Source of the DNA: Ovis canadensis
Lineage: Eukaryota; Chordata; Mammalia; Artiodactyla; Bovidae
DNA: 64,000 nt
Direction: 5' to 3'
Assembly: GCF_042477335.2 (NCBI RefSeq)
Contig: NC_091255.1
Span: 39,472,501-39,536,500, forward strand
This document shows positions 63,453-64,000 of this stretch, piece by piece. The notes beneath the pieces were generated by a model that was given only the letters and a program-made list of their open reading frames with translations, searched no databases and was not told where the DNA came from. A program made the translations under genes and the position numbers. Each line of letters starts with the position of its first letter. Positions within the stretch are counted from its first letter, which is position 1.

Positions 63453-64000
63453 CAAACCAGAGACATCACTTTGCGAACAAAGGTCTGTCTAGTCAAAGCA
63501 ATGGTTTTTCCAGTAGTCATGTACAAATGTGAGAGTCGGACTATAAAGAAGACTGAGCACCAAAGAATTTATGCTTTTGAATTGTGGTGCTAGAGAAAAC
63601 TCTTGAGAGTCCCTTGGCCTGCAAGGAGATCAAACCAGTCAATCCTAAAGGAAATCAACCCTGAGTATTCATTGGAAGGCCTGATGCTGAAGCTGATCAA
63701 TCCTAAAGGTAATCAACCCTGAATATTCATTGGAAGGACTGATGCTGAAGCTGGTCAATCCTAAAGGAAATCAACCCTGAATATTCACTGGAAGGACTGA
63801 TGCTGAAGCTGAAGCTCTAATACCTTGGCCGCCTGATCCGAAGAGACAACTCATTGGAAAAGACCCTAATACTGGGAAAGATTGAAGGAGAAGGGGGCGG
63901 CTGAAGATGAGATGGTTAGATAGTGTCACCGACTCAATGGATATGAGTATGAGTAAACTCCAGGAGACGGTGAAGGACAGAGGAGATTGGCATGCTGCAG
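63453..64000 (+). mobile_element. BovB LINE 3' part, running off the window
   Basis: ACCAGAGACATCACTTTGCG, TGGTTTTTCCAGTAGTCATG, GCTCTAATACCTTGGCC, GGATATGAGTATGAGTAAAC to GCATGCTGCAG at the window end. 5'-truncated and carrying an internal three-copy tandem repeat. Confidence 0.96.
63639..63812 (+). repeat. Three tandem copies of a 58-bp unit inside BovB
   Basis: Units 63,639-63,696, 63,697-63,754 and 63,755-63,812 each run from TCAATCCTAAAGG to GATGCTGAAGCTG plus one base. They differ from each other at only a few positions. Other BovB copies here (62,360-62,415; 56,573-56,632) have one copy. Confidence 0.97.

Overview
This window is mammalian nuclear DNA from a ruminant, most likely a bovid such as cattle, buffalo, sheep or goat; nothing in it lets me choose the species. 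The evidence is the repeat content. About two dozen Bov-tA tRNA-derived SINEs, six Bov-A2-type elements, ten CHR-family SINEs, many fragments of the RTE-type LINE BovB and several ruminant-type LINE-1 3' ends are mixed with old mammal-wide repeats (MIR, L2, MER5, MER20, Tigger, MaLR LTRs). BovB with Bov-A SINEs at this density is diagnostic of Ruminantia.

I find no host protein-coding gene. Long reading frames are either remains of BovB ORF2 (endonuclease and reverse transcriptase), translations through SINEs and LINE-1 relics, or chance frames in unique DNA. There is no operon, CRISPR array or prokaryotic feature. The window is best read as intergenic or deep intronic DNA. The only non-SINE RNA-gene-derived sequence is a 3'-truncated U2 snRNA retrocopy near 53.4 kb.

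Layout. 0-15 kb: a compound microsatellite, scattered SINEs, a MaLR LTR, and at 11.7-12.7 kb an almost perfect inverted repeat (219/216 bp) whose left arm sits inside a Bov-tA. 15-25 kb: AT-rich, with old LINE-1, CHR and L2 remains and a MER20 split by an LTR-like block. 25-30 kb: a nested LINE-1/Bov-tA/BovB stack, then a second BovB with a twin-priming inversion and target-site duplication. 30-43 kb: LINE-1 3' ends, a Bov-A unit with a 31-bp target-site duplication, and a Tigger relic. 43-59 kb: mixed repeats, several repeat-poor stretches and the U2 retrocopy. 59-64 kb: LINE-1, then the longest BovB (about 2.6 kb, with endonuclease and reverse-transcriptase motifs), a MaLR LTR, and a BovB 3' end with a three-copy 58-bp tandem repeat running off the window.

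The genes do not work together as a pathway. The common thread is retrotransposition: BovB supplied the machinery (endonuclease plus reverse transcriptase) that is understood to move Bov-tA and Bov-A2, while LINE-1 is the likely mover of the U2 copy. I find no convincing undescribed functional system. The most unusual structure is the young inverted repeat at 11,721-12,679, which looks like a templated inverted insertion or an assembly artefact.
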